Source of the DNA: Anaerolineae bacterium
GTDB taxonomy: Bacteria; Chloroflexota; Anaerolineae; DUEN01
DNA length: 7,332 nt
Assembly (NCBI GenBank): GCA_021159845.1
Contig: JAGHDS010000367.1
Span: 1-7,332, forward strand
Direction: 5' to 3'
Shown one piece after another: positions 1 to 6,223 of this stretch; the first letter of the stretch is position 1, and each line of letters begins with the position of its first letter. Position numbers and translations under genes: made by a program. Below the pieces are notes generated by a model. The model ran no database searches and was not told where the DNA came from. It saw nothing but the letters and a program-made list of their open reading frames with translations.

Positions 1-520
1 CTAAAACGACTTTACCAGCCTGACCACCCAGAGTGAGAGATCTGGTGATGATCCGACCATGCAAATGCCGAGCCACACACGTCCGGGCCGTTTCCAACTC
101 ATCGGCGGCGGCCGGGTTGAGCTCCGAGGCAGCCGCGAGGACGCTCTCCGCAGCCAGATCCTCGGAAAGGCCCCGAGCCACCAGATGCGAGTAGATCATC
201 CGTAGGCTCGGCGTCAGCGCCGGCAGGTCCGCGCTGCGCACCTCCGCGGCCAAACGGGCCACCGCCTCTCGCAGGGCAGACAACTCCGCCCGCACAGCGT
301 CAAGCTCCTTGCGCGCGGATACAGCCTTGACAACCCGCAAGAGATCCTGAGGCACCTGCTTGTCCTCATCCACAGCGGCGATCACTTCCAGCCACGGCCG
401 ACGCAGGATCCCCCGACGAACCCGGCGCGAGTGCAAGATTACCGCATCAGGCCCGAGACGAGCCTTAATCATGCTCATCGCTTGAGCCATGTCCTGCGCC
501 CAAAAGCGCTCCACCTTCAT
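1..520 (-). CDS. flhF: Flagellar SRP-type GTPase FlhF, N-terminal part (3' end outside window)
   Basis: FlhF is an SRP-family GTPase (relative of Ffh and FtsY) that helps set flagellar position or number, usually with FlhG. Only the first 173 residues are in the window and the frame stays open to the edge. The N-terminal domain is diagnostic: MKVERFWAQDMAQAMSMIKARLGPDAVILHSRRVRRG fits the family pattern MKVKRF...EAL...ELGPDAVILS.R. Residues about 70-95 (ARKELDAVRAELSALREAVARLAAEV) look like a short amphipathic helix or coiled coil. Residues about 104-150 form the helical region before the GTPase domain. The visible part ends in GKVVL, the strand just before the expected Walker A P-loop. The gene starts inside flhA with a 56-nt overlap in a different frame. 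flhG may follow downstream but cannot be seen. Confidence 0.9.
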   Translation of the reverse strand, partial: MKVERFWAQDMAQAMSMIKARLGPDAVILHSRRVRRGILRRPWLEVIAAVDEDKQVPQDLLRVVKAVSARKELDAVRAELSALREAVARLAAEVRSADLPALTPSLRMIYSHLVARGLSEDLAAESVLAAASELNPAAADELETARTCVARHLHGRIITRSLTLGGQAGKVVL

Positions 521-2642
521 GCGCATCCCCCTTCATTTCCCCTATCTCGACCATCCCTTCCGTGTAAACTTCCACACCCAGAGCCACCTCGTTATATGAC
601 AGCACAGCGACCGTAGGTAACGCCCGCTGCAAGAGGCGGCGCAAAGGCAACCGTATCCGGCTGGAGCAAAGCAGCACAGGTTGGTATCCCCTTGCCGCCA
701 TCTGCTCCGTCTGAGCTGCAATCGCCCGCACCAACGATTGCATCTGATCGGGGTTCATGACGATGGTCATCCCCCAATCGGTTGGCTGCAACGCGCTAGC
801 CAGGGCAGACTCAACGGACGGCCCCAGCGTCACCACATGCAGGGCCCCATCTGGCCCACGCCACTGGTTTGTGATGCTCCGGCTGAGCGCGAGCCGAGCA
901 TACTCGCTCAACACATCAGGATCCTGGGTCTCATGCACCCGATTCACCACCGCCTCCACGATGGAGACCAGATCACGGATCGACACCTGCTCGCTCAGCA
1001 GGTTCTGAAGGACCTTTTGGATCAGCCCTATGCCCACGCGATCGCTCAGCACTTCCTCAGCCACGGCCGGATAATCCGCTTGCAGCCCTTCAATCAGCTT
1101 GCGCACCTCCTGACGGCTCAGCAGCTCAGCGGCATGAGATTTGACGATCTCGGTCAAATGCGTGACGATCACCGAGGCCGGGTCGACCACGGTGTACCCC
1201 ATGACCTCGACCCTCTCCTTGATCCCCGGATCAATCCAGAGCGCAGGCATACCGAACACCGGCTCCTTAGCGGGCACCCCCTCGATCTCCTCGATGCCGG
1301 TCCCTCCCGTAGCACCGGCATCGGGCGGCAGAGCCAGGAGCCGGTTCGGCACTACCTCCCCACGAGCGATCTCCTCGCCACGCAGCTTGATGACATACGC
1401 GCTCGGGAGCAGCGTCAGGTTATCCCGGATACGAACCTTGGGCAACACAAACCCAAGCTCCAAGGCGATCTGCCGCCGGATCGCGCTGATCCGCTGCAAC
1501 AGGTCCCCGCCCTGCGCCTCGTCCACCAGGGGGATCAACCCATACCCCAGCTCCAGTTCCAAAGGATCCACCCGCAACAGCCCGGTGACATCCTCCGTCT
1601 CCTCAGCAGGGGCAGGCTGCTCCATCTCGGCCTGCTCAACTTGCGGTGTGCTCTCCACGCGGCTCAAGGCATAACCAGCGCCTCCCACCACCGCTCCCAG
1701 GAAGAAGAAGGGCAGCTTCGGCAAGCCAGGCACCAACCCAAAAGCCAACAACATGCCGGCGACGATCATCAACACGCGAGGGCTGGTCGCCGTCTGATGC
1801 AGAATATCCCGCCCCATGTTCGCTTCCGAGGCAGCCCGGGTGACGATGATGCCAGTCGCGGTGGATAGCAAGAGAGCCGGGATCTGAGCGACCAGCCCAT
1901 TGCCCACAGTGAGCAGAATGTAAGATTTAAGCGCCTCGGAAATAGGCATTCCCAATTGGAGCACCCCGATGGCAAACCCGCCAAGGATATTCACCAGGAT
2001 GATCGCCACTCCTGCGATCGCATCCCCCTTAACAAACTTGCTGGCGCCATCCATCGCTCCGTAGAAATCCGCCTCCAGCTCGATTAAACGCCGCCGCTGG
2101 CGAGCCTGCTCCTCATTGATCAATCCGGCGTTCAAATCCGCGTCAATGCTCATCTGCTTACCAGGCATCGCGTCCAGGGTGAAACGAGCCGCCACCTCTG
2201 CGACACGTCCTGCTCCGTTCGTGATGACCACAAACTGGATGATCATCAGGAGCAAGAACACGACGATCCCAACGATGTAATTGCCCCCCACGACGAACTG
2301 GCCAAAAGCCTGGATCACTCGGCCGCCATATGCGTGCAAGAGGATCTGCCGCGAGGTAGAGATGTTCAGCGCCAGACGGAACAGGGTCACAATCAGCAAC
2401 AACGACGGGAAGACGCTGAACTGCAACGGCTCCTGCACATACATGGTGATCAACAAAATCGTGATCGAAACGCTGATATTGAGCGTCAGCAATAAATCCA
2501 AAACCGCCGGGGGCAGCGGGATGACCATCATGGCCACGATCGCTACCACGGCAACCGCCAGCAGCACGTCACTCTGCCGTAGGATGCGGTTCAAAATCGG
2601 TGCCTGCAATGCGCTGGTGCCTGTCTCAACCGCCATTTCCAC
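465..2642 (-). CDS. flhA: Flagellar export engine protein FlhA
   Basis: FlhA is the nonameric export-gate protein that couples proton flow to secretion; its cytosolic ring docks chaperone-substrate complexes. It has 725 residues, slightly above the usual 680-700. Eight membrane segments lie within about 27-326. The FHIPEP cytosolic loop carries the signature RVAEVAARFTLDAMPGKQMSIDADLNAG (146-173). R146, R153, D157 and D207 align by eye with Salmonella R147, R154, D158 and D208, charged residues recalled as essential. An acidic linker (329-352) leads to the cytosolic domain (about 353-704). The core seems to end near VEIGEMKG; the last 20 residues (DAHEGG...SSDEHD) are an extra tail that largely overlaps flhF. 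Lys before GAGRVAEV in many homologues is Asn142 here. The start may be GTG at 2642 or ATG at 2636; both have G-rich sequence upstream and I cannot decide. Confidence 0.97.
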   Translation of the reverse strand: MEMAVETGTSALQAPILNRILRQSDVLLAVAVVAIVAMMVIPLPPAVLDLLLTLNISVSITILLITMYVQEPLQFSVFPSLLLIVTLFRLALNISTSRQILLHAYGGRVIQAFGQFVVGGNYIVGIVVFLLLMIIQFVVITNGAGRVAEVAARFTLDAMPGKQMSIDADLNAGLINEEQARQRRRLIELEADFYGAMDGASKFVKGDAIAGVAIILVNILGGFAIGVLQLGMPISEALKSYILLTVGNGLVAQIPALLLSTATGIIVTRAASEANMGRDILHQTATSPRVLMIVAGMLLAFGLVPGLPKLPFFFLGAVVGGAGYALSRVESTPQVEQAEMEQPAPAEETEDVTGLLRVDPLELELGYGLIPLVDEAQGGDLLQRISAIRRQIALELGFVLPKVRIRDNLTLLPSAYVIKLRGEEIARGEVVPNRLLALPPDAGATGGTGIEEIEGVPAKEPVFGMPALWIDPGIKERVEVMGYTVVDPASVIVTHLTEIVKSHAAELLSRQEVRKLIEGLQADYPAVAEEVLSDRVGIGLIQKVLQNLLSEQVSIRDLVSIVEAVVNRVHETQDPDVLSEYARLALSRSITNQWRGPDGALHVVTLGPSVESALASALQPTDWGMTIVMNPDQMQSLVRAIAAQTEQMAARGYQPVLLCSSRIRLPLRRLLQRALPTVAVLSYNEVALGVEVYTEGMVEIGEMKGDAHEGGALLGAGHGSSDEHD
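527..534 (-). promoter_or_regulatory. flhF ribosome binding site inside flhA
   Basis: GAAGGGGG on the transcript lies within the 3' coding part of flhA, 6 nt before the ATG at 520. A second in-frame ATG at 526 directly abuts the G-run, too close for good initiation, and an in-frame TGA at 533-535 closes the frame upstream. This fixes the flhF start at 520 (or at most 526). Confidence 0.65.
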
Positions 2643-2659
2643 ACCCCAATCCCAGTGTC

Positions 2660-3712
2660 TTAGAAGGCCCGTGCCCGACGCAAACGATAGACGAACGCCA
2701 ACACCTCGGCCACGGCCTGGTACAACGTCGGTGGGATCTGAGCCCCGATGTCCAGCCGAATCAGAGCGTGAGCAAGGGGGCGGTTCTCCACCACTGGGAC
2801 GCGATGCCGCCGAGCCACCTTGACGATTTGAGCGGCTACGACCCCCTTACCCTTAGCTACGACGGTGGGCGCCAACATGGTCTGGCCATCATACTTGAGG
2901 GCAATAGCCAGGTGAGTCGGGTTGGTCACCACCACGTCGGCCTTCGGCACTTCCTGCATCATACGCTGCCGCGCCCACTGTCGCTGCATCTGACGCAAGC
3001 GCGCCTTTAATAGAGGCGACCCCTCGGCGCTCTTCAGATCCTCCTTAACCTCCTCAGGCGTCATGCGTATGCTCTGCTGAAATTGACGCCATTGGAAAAC
3101 GTAGTCCAGCAAACCAATCGTCAGGAACAACAGAGCGACCCGAAAGGCCATCTGATAGATCGTGCTCCCCAGCACCTCCACACCATTCAACGGCCCCGCT
3201 GTAGAAGCGGCCGCCACAGCCATCATCCGCCCCGGCAAGAACTCGAAGATGATCAGGCCCACAATCGCCATCTTCCCAATGCCCTTGAGCGACTCCACCA
3301 ATCCCCGCCATGAGGCCAGCTGACCCGCTGTGGCAATGGGGTTAAGACGCTTCAGGTTGGGCTTAAGAAGCGCCGGGGCTACAAGCCCCTTCGTCTGAAC
3401 CACGGTGCTAAGTACACCCGTAGCCATCACGCCTACGATCACCGGGGCGAGAACCTTCATGACCAGAAGCGCCAGAGCCAACCCCTTCGACCGCAACGTC
3501 ACCAGCATCAGATCCTGCTGCGGAAGACCAACGAAGGCGTCCCGCATCAGCTGCTCCAGCATCTCCACGATCGTCGCCCCCCGACTGTGCAGCAGGTAGA
3601 CGCCGGCCAATAACCCCAACGCCCCACTGAGTTCCTGACTTTTCGCGACTTGCCCCCGTCGCCGGACCCTGTCCCGATGCCGGGGAGTAGGGGCTTCAGT
3701 TCGCTCAGACAT
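2660..3712 (-). CDS. flhB: Flagellar export switch protein FlhB
   Basis: FlhB is the export-gate subunit that switches substrate class from rod-hook to filament proteins after cleaving itself. It has 350 residues, the usual length. The N-terminal cytosolic segment (MSERTEAPTPRHRDRVRRRGQVAKSQELS) is typical. Four membrane segments lie in about 30-215, with the RLNP motif (122-125) between two of them. The C-terminal domain begins at MTPEEVKEDLKSAEGSP. The autocleavage motif NPTH is intact at residues 264-267 (cleavage expected between N264 and P265), within ADVVVTNPTHLAIALKYD. The ending PPTLYQAVAEVLAFVYRLRR is also standard. The start has AGAGGG 5 nt upstream. flhA follows after 17 nt, or 23 nt if its ATG is used. 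Confidence 0.97.
   Translation of the reverse strand: MSERTEAPTPRHRDRVRRRGQVAKSQELSGALGLLAGVYLLHSRGATIVEMLEQLMRDAFVGLPQQDLMLVTLRSKGLALALLVMKVLAPVIVGVMATGVLSTVVQTKGLVAPALLKPNLKRLNPIATAGQLASWRGLVESLKGIGKMAIVGLIIFEFLPGRMMAVAAASTAGPLNGVEVLGSTIYQMAFRVALLFLTIGLLDYVFQWRQFQQSIRMTPEEVKEDLKSAEGSPLLKARLRQMQRQWARQRMMQEVPKADVVVTNPTHLAIALKYDGQTMLAPTVVAKGKGVVAAQIVKVARRHRVPVVENRPLAHALIRLDIGAQIPPTLYQAVAEVLAFVYRLRRARAF
3375..3389. repeat. Perfect 6-bp inverted repeat inside flhB
   Basis: GGGGCT, ACA, AGCCCC: a perfect 6-bp inverted repeat with a 3-nt loop, within codons of flhB for roughly residues 108-113 (KGLVAP). GC-rich, it would form a stable mRNA hairpin. No U-run follows, so it is not a terminator. It may be chance in GC-rich coding sequence. 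Confidence 0.3.
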
Positions 3713-3717
3713 CCGAA

Positions 3718-3723
3718 CCCTCT
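3718..3723 (-). promoter_or_regulatory. flhB ribosome binding site
   Basis: AGAGGG directly after the fliR TAG stop, 5 nt before the flhB ATG at 3712. Confidence 0.6.
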
Positions 3724-4488
3724 CTACCGAATCACGAGCAACATGTTGCTAGCCGCCCGATCCAGCACCCACCGGATCACCGGCAACATCAACGGCCACG
3801 TCAGGGCCATCGCGATTAGCCCTACGCCGACTTTGAGCGGCATCCCCAGGATGAAGACAGGGATCCTGGGCATGACCCTGCTGATCAACGCCAACCCGAT
3901 GTCCGTCAAGATCAGCGTCGCCAATACGGGTAGGGCGATCTGCACAGCGCTCCAGAAGATCGCGGCGCTCAACCGAATGAGTCTCTCAGACATGAGCCCG
4001 CTCACGACGAACGAGCCCGGCGGTACCACATCCAAGGTGCGTCTGAGCGCCAGCAGGAACGCATAGTGCCCGTTGATCGCCAAGAAGATGAGTGTAGCGA
4101 ACAAGAAGTAAAATTGCTGAATCATGCTTCCCTGATCCGGCAAGCTCGGGTTAATGGAACTAGGGAAGCTCAACCCCATCTCCGCCCCTACGATCCCACC
4201 GGCCATCTCCAACGCGTGAAACGCCAACATACTGGCAAAGCCGAGGAGAAGGCCAATGATCACTTCCCCCCCTACGGCCATCAAGAACGTCAGTCCATCA
4301 GGGGCTGGGGACACTGGCTGTCCCCCTGGCGCCAAGACGAGGTATGTCAACACGAGCGCCAGGCCCACCTTGATCGGAGCGGCCACACCGCGATAGCTGA
4401 ACACCGGCCCCGTGGAGAACACGGCGAGTACCCGTATAAAGGTGAGCAACGCCTGCTCTAACCAAGCCCCTGGGATCTGAAAGGACAT
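3724..4488 (-). CDS. fliR: Flagellar export gate protein FliR
   Basis: FliR is the single-copy subunit that closes the FliP-FliQ-FliR export channel and contacts FlhB. The protein has 254 residues, close to the usual 255-265. It opens with an N-terminal helix (WLEQALLTFIRVLAVFSTGPVFSYRGVAAPIKVGLAL), continues with GGEVIIGLLLGFASMLAFHALEMAGGIVGAEMGLSF around residues 73-108, and has a late PVFILGMPLKVGVGL motif around 215-229. Six or so membrane segments are visible throughout. The family's usual PQ-N motif before this point reads MPRIPVF here, a modest departure. The ATG at 4488 is 12 nt after fliQ, with AGGAG overlapping the fliQ stop. flhB starts 11 nt after the TAG stop. In some species fliR and flhB are fused; here they are separate. 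Confidence 0.95.
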   Translation of the reverse strand: MSFQIPGAWLEQALLTFIRVLAVFSTGPVFSYRGVAAPIKVGLALVLTYLVLAPGGQPVSPAPDGLTFLMAVGGEVIIGLLLGFASMLAFHALEMAGGIVGAEMGLSFPSSINPSLPDQGSMIQQFYFLFATLIFLAINGHYAFLLALRRTLDVVPPGSFVVSGLMSERLIRLSAAIFWSAVQIALPVLATLILTDIGLALISRVMPRIPVFILGMPLKVGVGLIAMALTWPLMLPVIRWVLDRAASNMLLVIR

Positions 4489-4497
4489 CCTTGCACA

Positions 4498-4503
4498 CTC
4501 CTA
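4498..4503 (-). promoter_or_regulatory. fliR ribosome binding site overlapping the fliQ stop
   Basis: The transcript reads TAGGAG: the fliQ stop TAG shares bases with an AGGAG sequence 9 nt before the fliR ATG. A ribosome ending on fliQ sits on the fliR initiation site, which favours coupled synthesis of these two partner subunits. Confidence 0.6.
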
Positions 4504-4770
4504 ACGCGCTAGTCTTGGCAAGGTATTCAACAAAGCCGCCGTGTATTGGAGCATATTCTGCAACATCCAAGAACCCAATAAGGCCAGGACAAGAAAGAAC
4601 GCCAGGATCTTCGGGACAAAGGTCAGGGTGACCTCCTGAATCTGCGTGACCGCCTGGATCACGCTGATCACCACGCCGATGAAAAGGCTAGTCAGCAACA
4701 AAGGTAAGGCCAGCATCAGCGTGATCAACAAAGCATTGCGCCCCAGCTCAATCACCATCGTCTCTGTCAT
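4501..4770 (-). CDS. fliQ: Flagellar export gate protein FliQ
   Basis: FliQ is a small two-helix membrane protein, present in several copies around FliP and FliR in the export channel. At 89 residues it has the usual family length. The first hydrophobic hairpin segment is at about residues 13-38 (ALLITLMLALPLLLTSLFIGVVISVI). It is followed by the diagnostic loop QAVTQIQEVTLTFVPKI (39-55), then a second segment at about 56-76 (LAFFLVLALLGSWMLQNMLQY). The ATG at 4770 has a strong GGAGGAAG ahead of it. A GTG at 4815 in the same frame would add MHKDRWMVRVGGSAR, which is unlike the family. The stop codon TAG is itself part of the fliR ribosome binding site. Confidence 0.95.
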   Translation of the reverse strand: MTETMVIELGRNALLITLMLALPLLLTSLFIGVVISVIQAVTQIQEVTLTFVPKILAFFLVLALLGSWMLQNMLQYTAALLNTLPRLAR

Positions 4771-4777
4771 TCTCGCA

Positions 4778-4785
4778 CTTCCTCC
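4778..4785 (-). promoter_or_regulatory. fliQ ribosome binding site
   Basis: GGAGGAAG on the transcript lies 7 nt before the ATG at 4770. It settles the fliQ start, giving an 89-residue protein of exactly family length, over an in-frame GTG at 4815 that would add 15 residues. Confidence 0.75.
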
Positions 4786-4790
4786 CACCC

Positions 4791-4807
4791 GGACCATCCA
4801 GCGGTCC
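4791..4807 (-). promoter_or_regulatory. Weak inverted repeat in the fliP-fliQ spacer
   Basis: The 52-nt gap between fliP and fliQ is one of the two longest junctions here. It holds GGACC, a 7-nt loop and GGTCC on the transcript, a short 5-bp stem ahead of the fliQ ribosome binding site. This is weak and could be chance; I see no promoter in the gap. Confidence 0.2.
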
Positions 4808-4822
4808 TTATGCACTCCCCCT

Positions 4823-5593
4823 TCAGCCGTGGAAACTCATCACCAGCGAGCGCGCAACCAAATGCCAGCCATCCACCATCACGAATAACAACAACTTAAA
4901 AGGCAATGAGATCACCGTAGGTGGCAACATCATCATCCCCATCGACATGAGGGCACTGGACACCACCATATCCACCACGAGGAAGGGTACATAGATGACA
5001 AACGCCATCTGAAATGCCGTCTTCAGCTCGCTAATCACAAAGGCCGGAATTAGCACATAGGTAGGCACATCATCAACCGTGCGCGGGCGGGGAAGCTTGG
5101 CCAACTGGACGAAGAGGGCCAGATCTCCCTCCCGCACCTGTCTGAACATGAACGTCCGCAGGGGTTGCAGCCCCCGATGAATCGCCTCCTCCTGAGACAT
5201 CTCCCCGGCGATAAAGGGTTGAAGCGCATCCCTGTTCACCTGTTCCCACACAGGGTTCATCACAAAGAATGTCAAGAAAAGCGAAAGGGCTATGATCACT
5301 TGATTCGGTGGCAGCTGCGGCAACCCGATCGCGCTCCGTAGAATTGACAGGACCACGGTGATACGGATGAATGCAGTCGTCACAATCAACACAGCGGGCA
5401 ACAGCACCAAGGAGGACAGCACGAGCAAGAGCTGTAGCTCCGTCGCCATCTCCTGGCCGTTGTTCGGGGCCTCAACGCGCAGGCTAAACTCCGGAGTGCC
5501 GGCCCCCTCCGACTGCACCACACAACCAGACAGGCTTATGACGAGCAACAGAGCGAGAGCTATCAGCCCAATCCGACGCACCGTACGAGTCAT
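4823..5593 (-). CDS. fliP: Flagellar export gate protein FliP, with lipobox-like signal peptide
   Basis: FliP is the main subunit of the FliP-FliQ-FliR export channel in the basal body. This copy has 256 residues. Family hallmarks are nearly consensus: AFIRITVVLSILRSAIGLPQ (about 74-93) with LPPNQVIIALSLFLTFF following, and LIPAFVISELKTAFQ (181-195) leading into PFLVVDMVVSS, LMSMGMMMLPP and ISLPFKLLLFVMVDGW. Membrane segments lie at about 52-72, 96-112, 190-215 and 222-245. A cleavable signal peptide is normal for FliP, but here the hydrophobic stretch (9-20) ends in LSGC (21-24), which matches the lipoprotein signal-peptidase consensus. The frame continues upstream to 5674. The ATG at 5593 is preferred because it overlaps the fliO stop as ATGA, has GGAAGAG just before it, and begins a proper signal peptide (MTRTVRRIGL). 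Confidence 0.96.
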   Translation of the reverse strand: MTRTVRRIGLIALALLLVISLSGCVVQSEGAGTPEFSLRVEAPNNGQEMATELQLLLVLSSLVLLPAVLIVTTAFIRITVVLSILRSAIGLPQLPPNQVIIALSLFLTFFVMNPVWEQVNRDALQPFIAGEMSQEEAIHRGLQPLRTFMFRQVREGDLALFVQLAKLPRPRTVDDVPTYVLIPAFVISELKTAFQMAFVIYVPFLVVDMVVSSALMSMGMMMLPPTVISLPFKLLLFVMVDGWHLVARSLVMSFHG

Positions 5594-6210
5594 GGCTCTT
5601 CCACCCCGTGGACATCGCGCAGCCGGGCGATTGTAGCCCGAAGTCCCTCCAGCGCAGTCCCCGCATCCTTCCAAGATGCAACGGGATTCGGCTCCTGGGC
5701 GGCAACCTGCGCCAGCCGGGTGGCAAAGGGATCCTGCTCCGCCAACACCGCGCGATCCAGCTCGGTCAGCAAATTCACCTGGCTATCCGTTGCCCCTAAC
5801 AACAGTACTCTCTCACCGACCTCCACCAAATAGAGAGATCGATTAGGCGACAGATGGGTGCGCTCCCAAACCCGTATCAGATTAGGCCTTCCCATCATGA
5901 CGTTCTTGCGTTGCAAGAGCGTCTTCATCACCCACAAAACGCCATAGATCGCAACGACCACCAACGCCAGGCTGCCAACCACGCCCAGAGCCACCTGCCA
6001 TCCCATCGGCTCCGAGTCCATCGCAACCGACGGGGATACCTCCCCATAGTCCCGCACCAGGAAGCCCGATGCGGGCTGCGTAGCCAGGCCGGTGCCGTCC
6101 CCCGCGCCATCCAGAGCACAGCTAACGACAACGGCACTGCTCGAAGCCCACAGCACACAGGCAAGCAATCCTGCGATCAGCCATCGCATGGCTCGCGCCC
6201 AGCGACTCAT
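5590..6210 (-). CDS. fliO: Flagellar biosynthesis protein FliO
   Basis: FliO is a bitopic membrane protein that helps FliP assemble and is not part of the finished core channel. This copy has 206 residues. An N-terminal hydrophobic stretch (about residues 9-30) ends in VVSC and may be a signal peptide. The characteristic membrane segment is at about 71-95 (WQVALGVVGSLALVVVAIYGVLWVM), followed by a basic QRK. The cytosolic part carries the family's weakly conserved core (LIRVWERTHLSPNRSLYLVEVGERVLLLGATDSQVNLL, about 111-148), then an alpha-helical, charged tail. FliO diverges fast, so position between fliN and fliP adds weight. I chose the ATG at 6210 over the upstream in-frame codon at 6246 because GGAGG lies 4 nt before it and the longer form would run into fliN. 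The stop overlaps the fliP start as ATGA, which suggests translational coupling. Confidence 0.85.
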   Translation of the reverse strand: MSRWARAMRWLIAGLLACVLWASSSAVVVSCALDGAGDGTGLATQPASGFLVRDYGEVSPSVAMDSEPMGWQVALGVVGSLALVVVAIYGVLWVMKTLLQRKNVMMGRPNLIRVWERTHLSPNRSLYLVEVGERVLLLGATDSQVNLLTELDRAVLAEQDPFATRLAQVAAQEPNPVASWKDAGTALEGLRATIARLRDVHGVEEP

Positions 6211-6214
6211 GGTC

Positions 6215-6219
6215 CCTCC
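6215..6219 (-). promoter_or_regulatory. fliO ribosome binding site
   Basis: GGAGG on the minus strand lies 4 nt before the fliO ATG and just after the fliN TAG stop. It decides the start at 6210 over a longer in-frame reading from 6246. Confidence 0.7.
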
Positions 6220-6223
6220 ACTC

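Noticed and set aside
1..520. Reading positions 1-464 as an intergenic or unknown region
   Set aside because: The minus strand is open from 520 to the window edge and encodes a clear FlhF N-terminus, so this is a gene cut by the window boundary.
681..1868. Long plus-strand open frame (about 395 codons) antisense to flhA
   Set aside because: It lies wholly opposite the well-conserved flhA. The translation is rich in His, Arg, Pro and Gln, with no recognisable domain: a typical shadow frame in GC-rich coding DNA.
2281..3010. Plus-strand open frames across the flhA-flhB junction
   Set aside because: They overlap two firmly identified genes on the other strand and have low-complexity translations with no family resemblance.
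3650..4066. Plus-strand open frame of about 138 codons opposite fliR
   Set aside because: A shadow of fliR with no credible ribosome binding site or protein motif.
4298..4570. Minus-strand open frame across the fliQ-fliR junction
   Set aside because: It is in a different frame from both fliQ and fliR, which are clear family members with good ribosome binding sites.
4771..4815. Longer fliQ start at the GTG at 4815
   Set aside because: It would add 15 non-family residues; the ATG at 4770 has a strong GGAGGAAG site and gives the usual 89 residues.
5594..5674. Longer fliP start at 5674
   Set aside because: It would put 27 Gly/Arg-rich residues ahead of a proper signal peptide and overlap fliO deeply, while the ATG at 5593 has a ribosome binding site and ATGA coupling.
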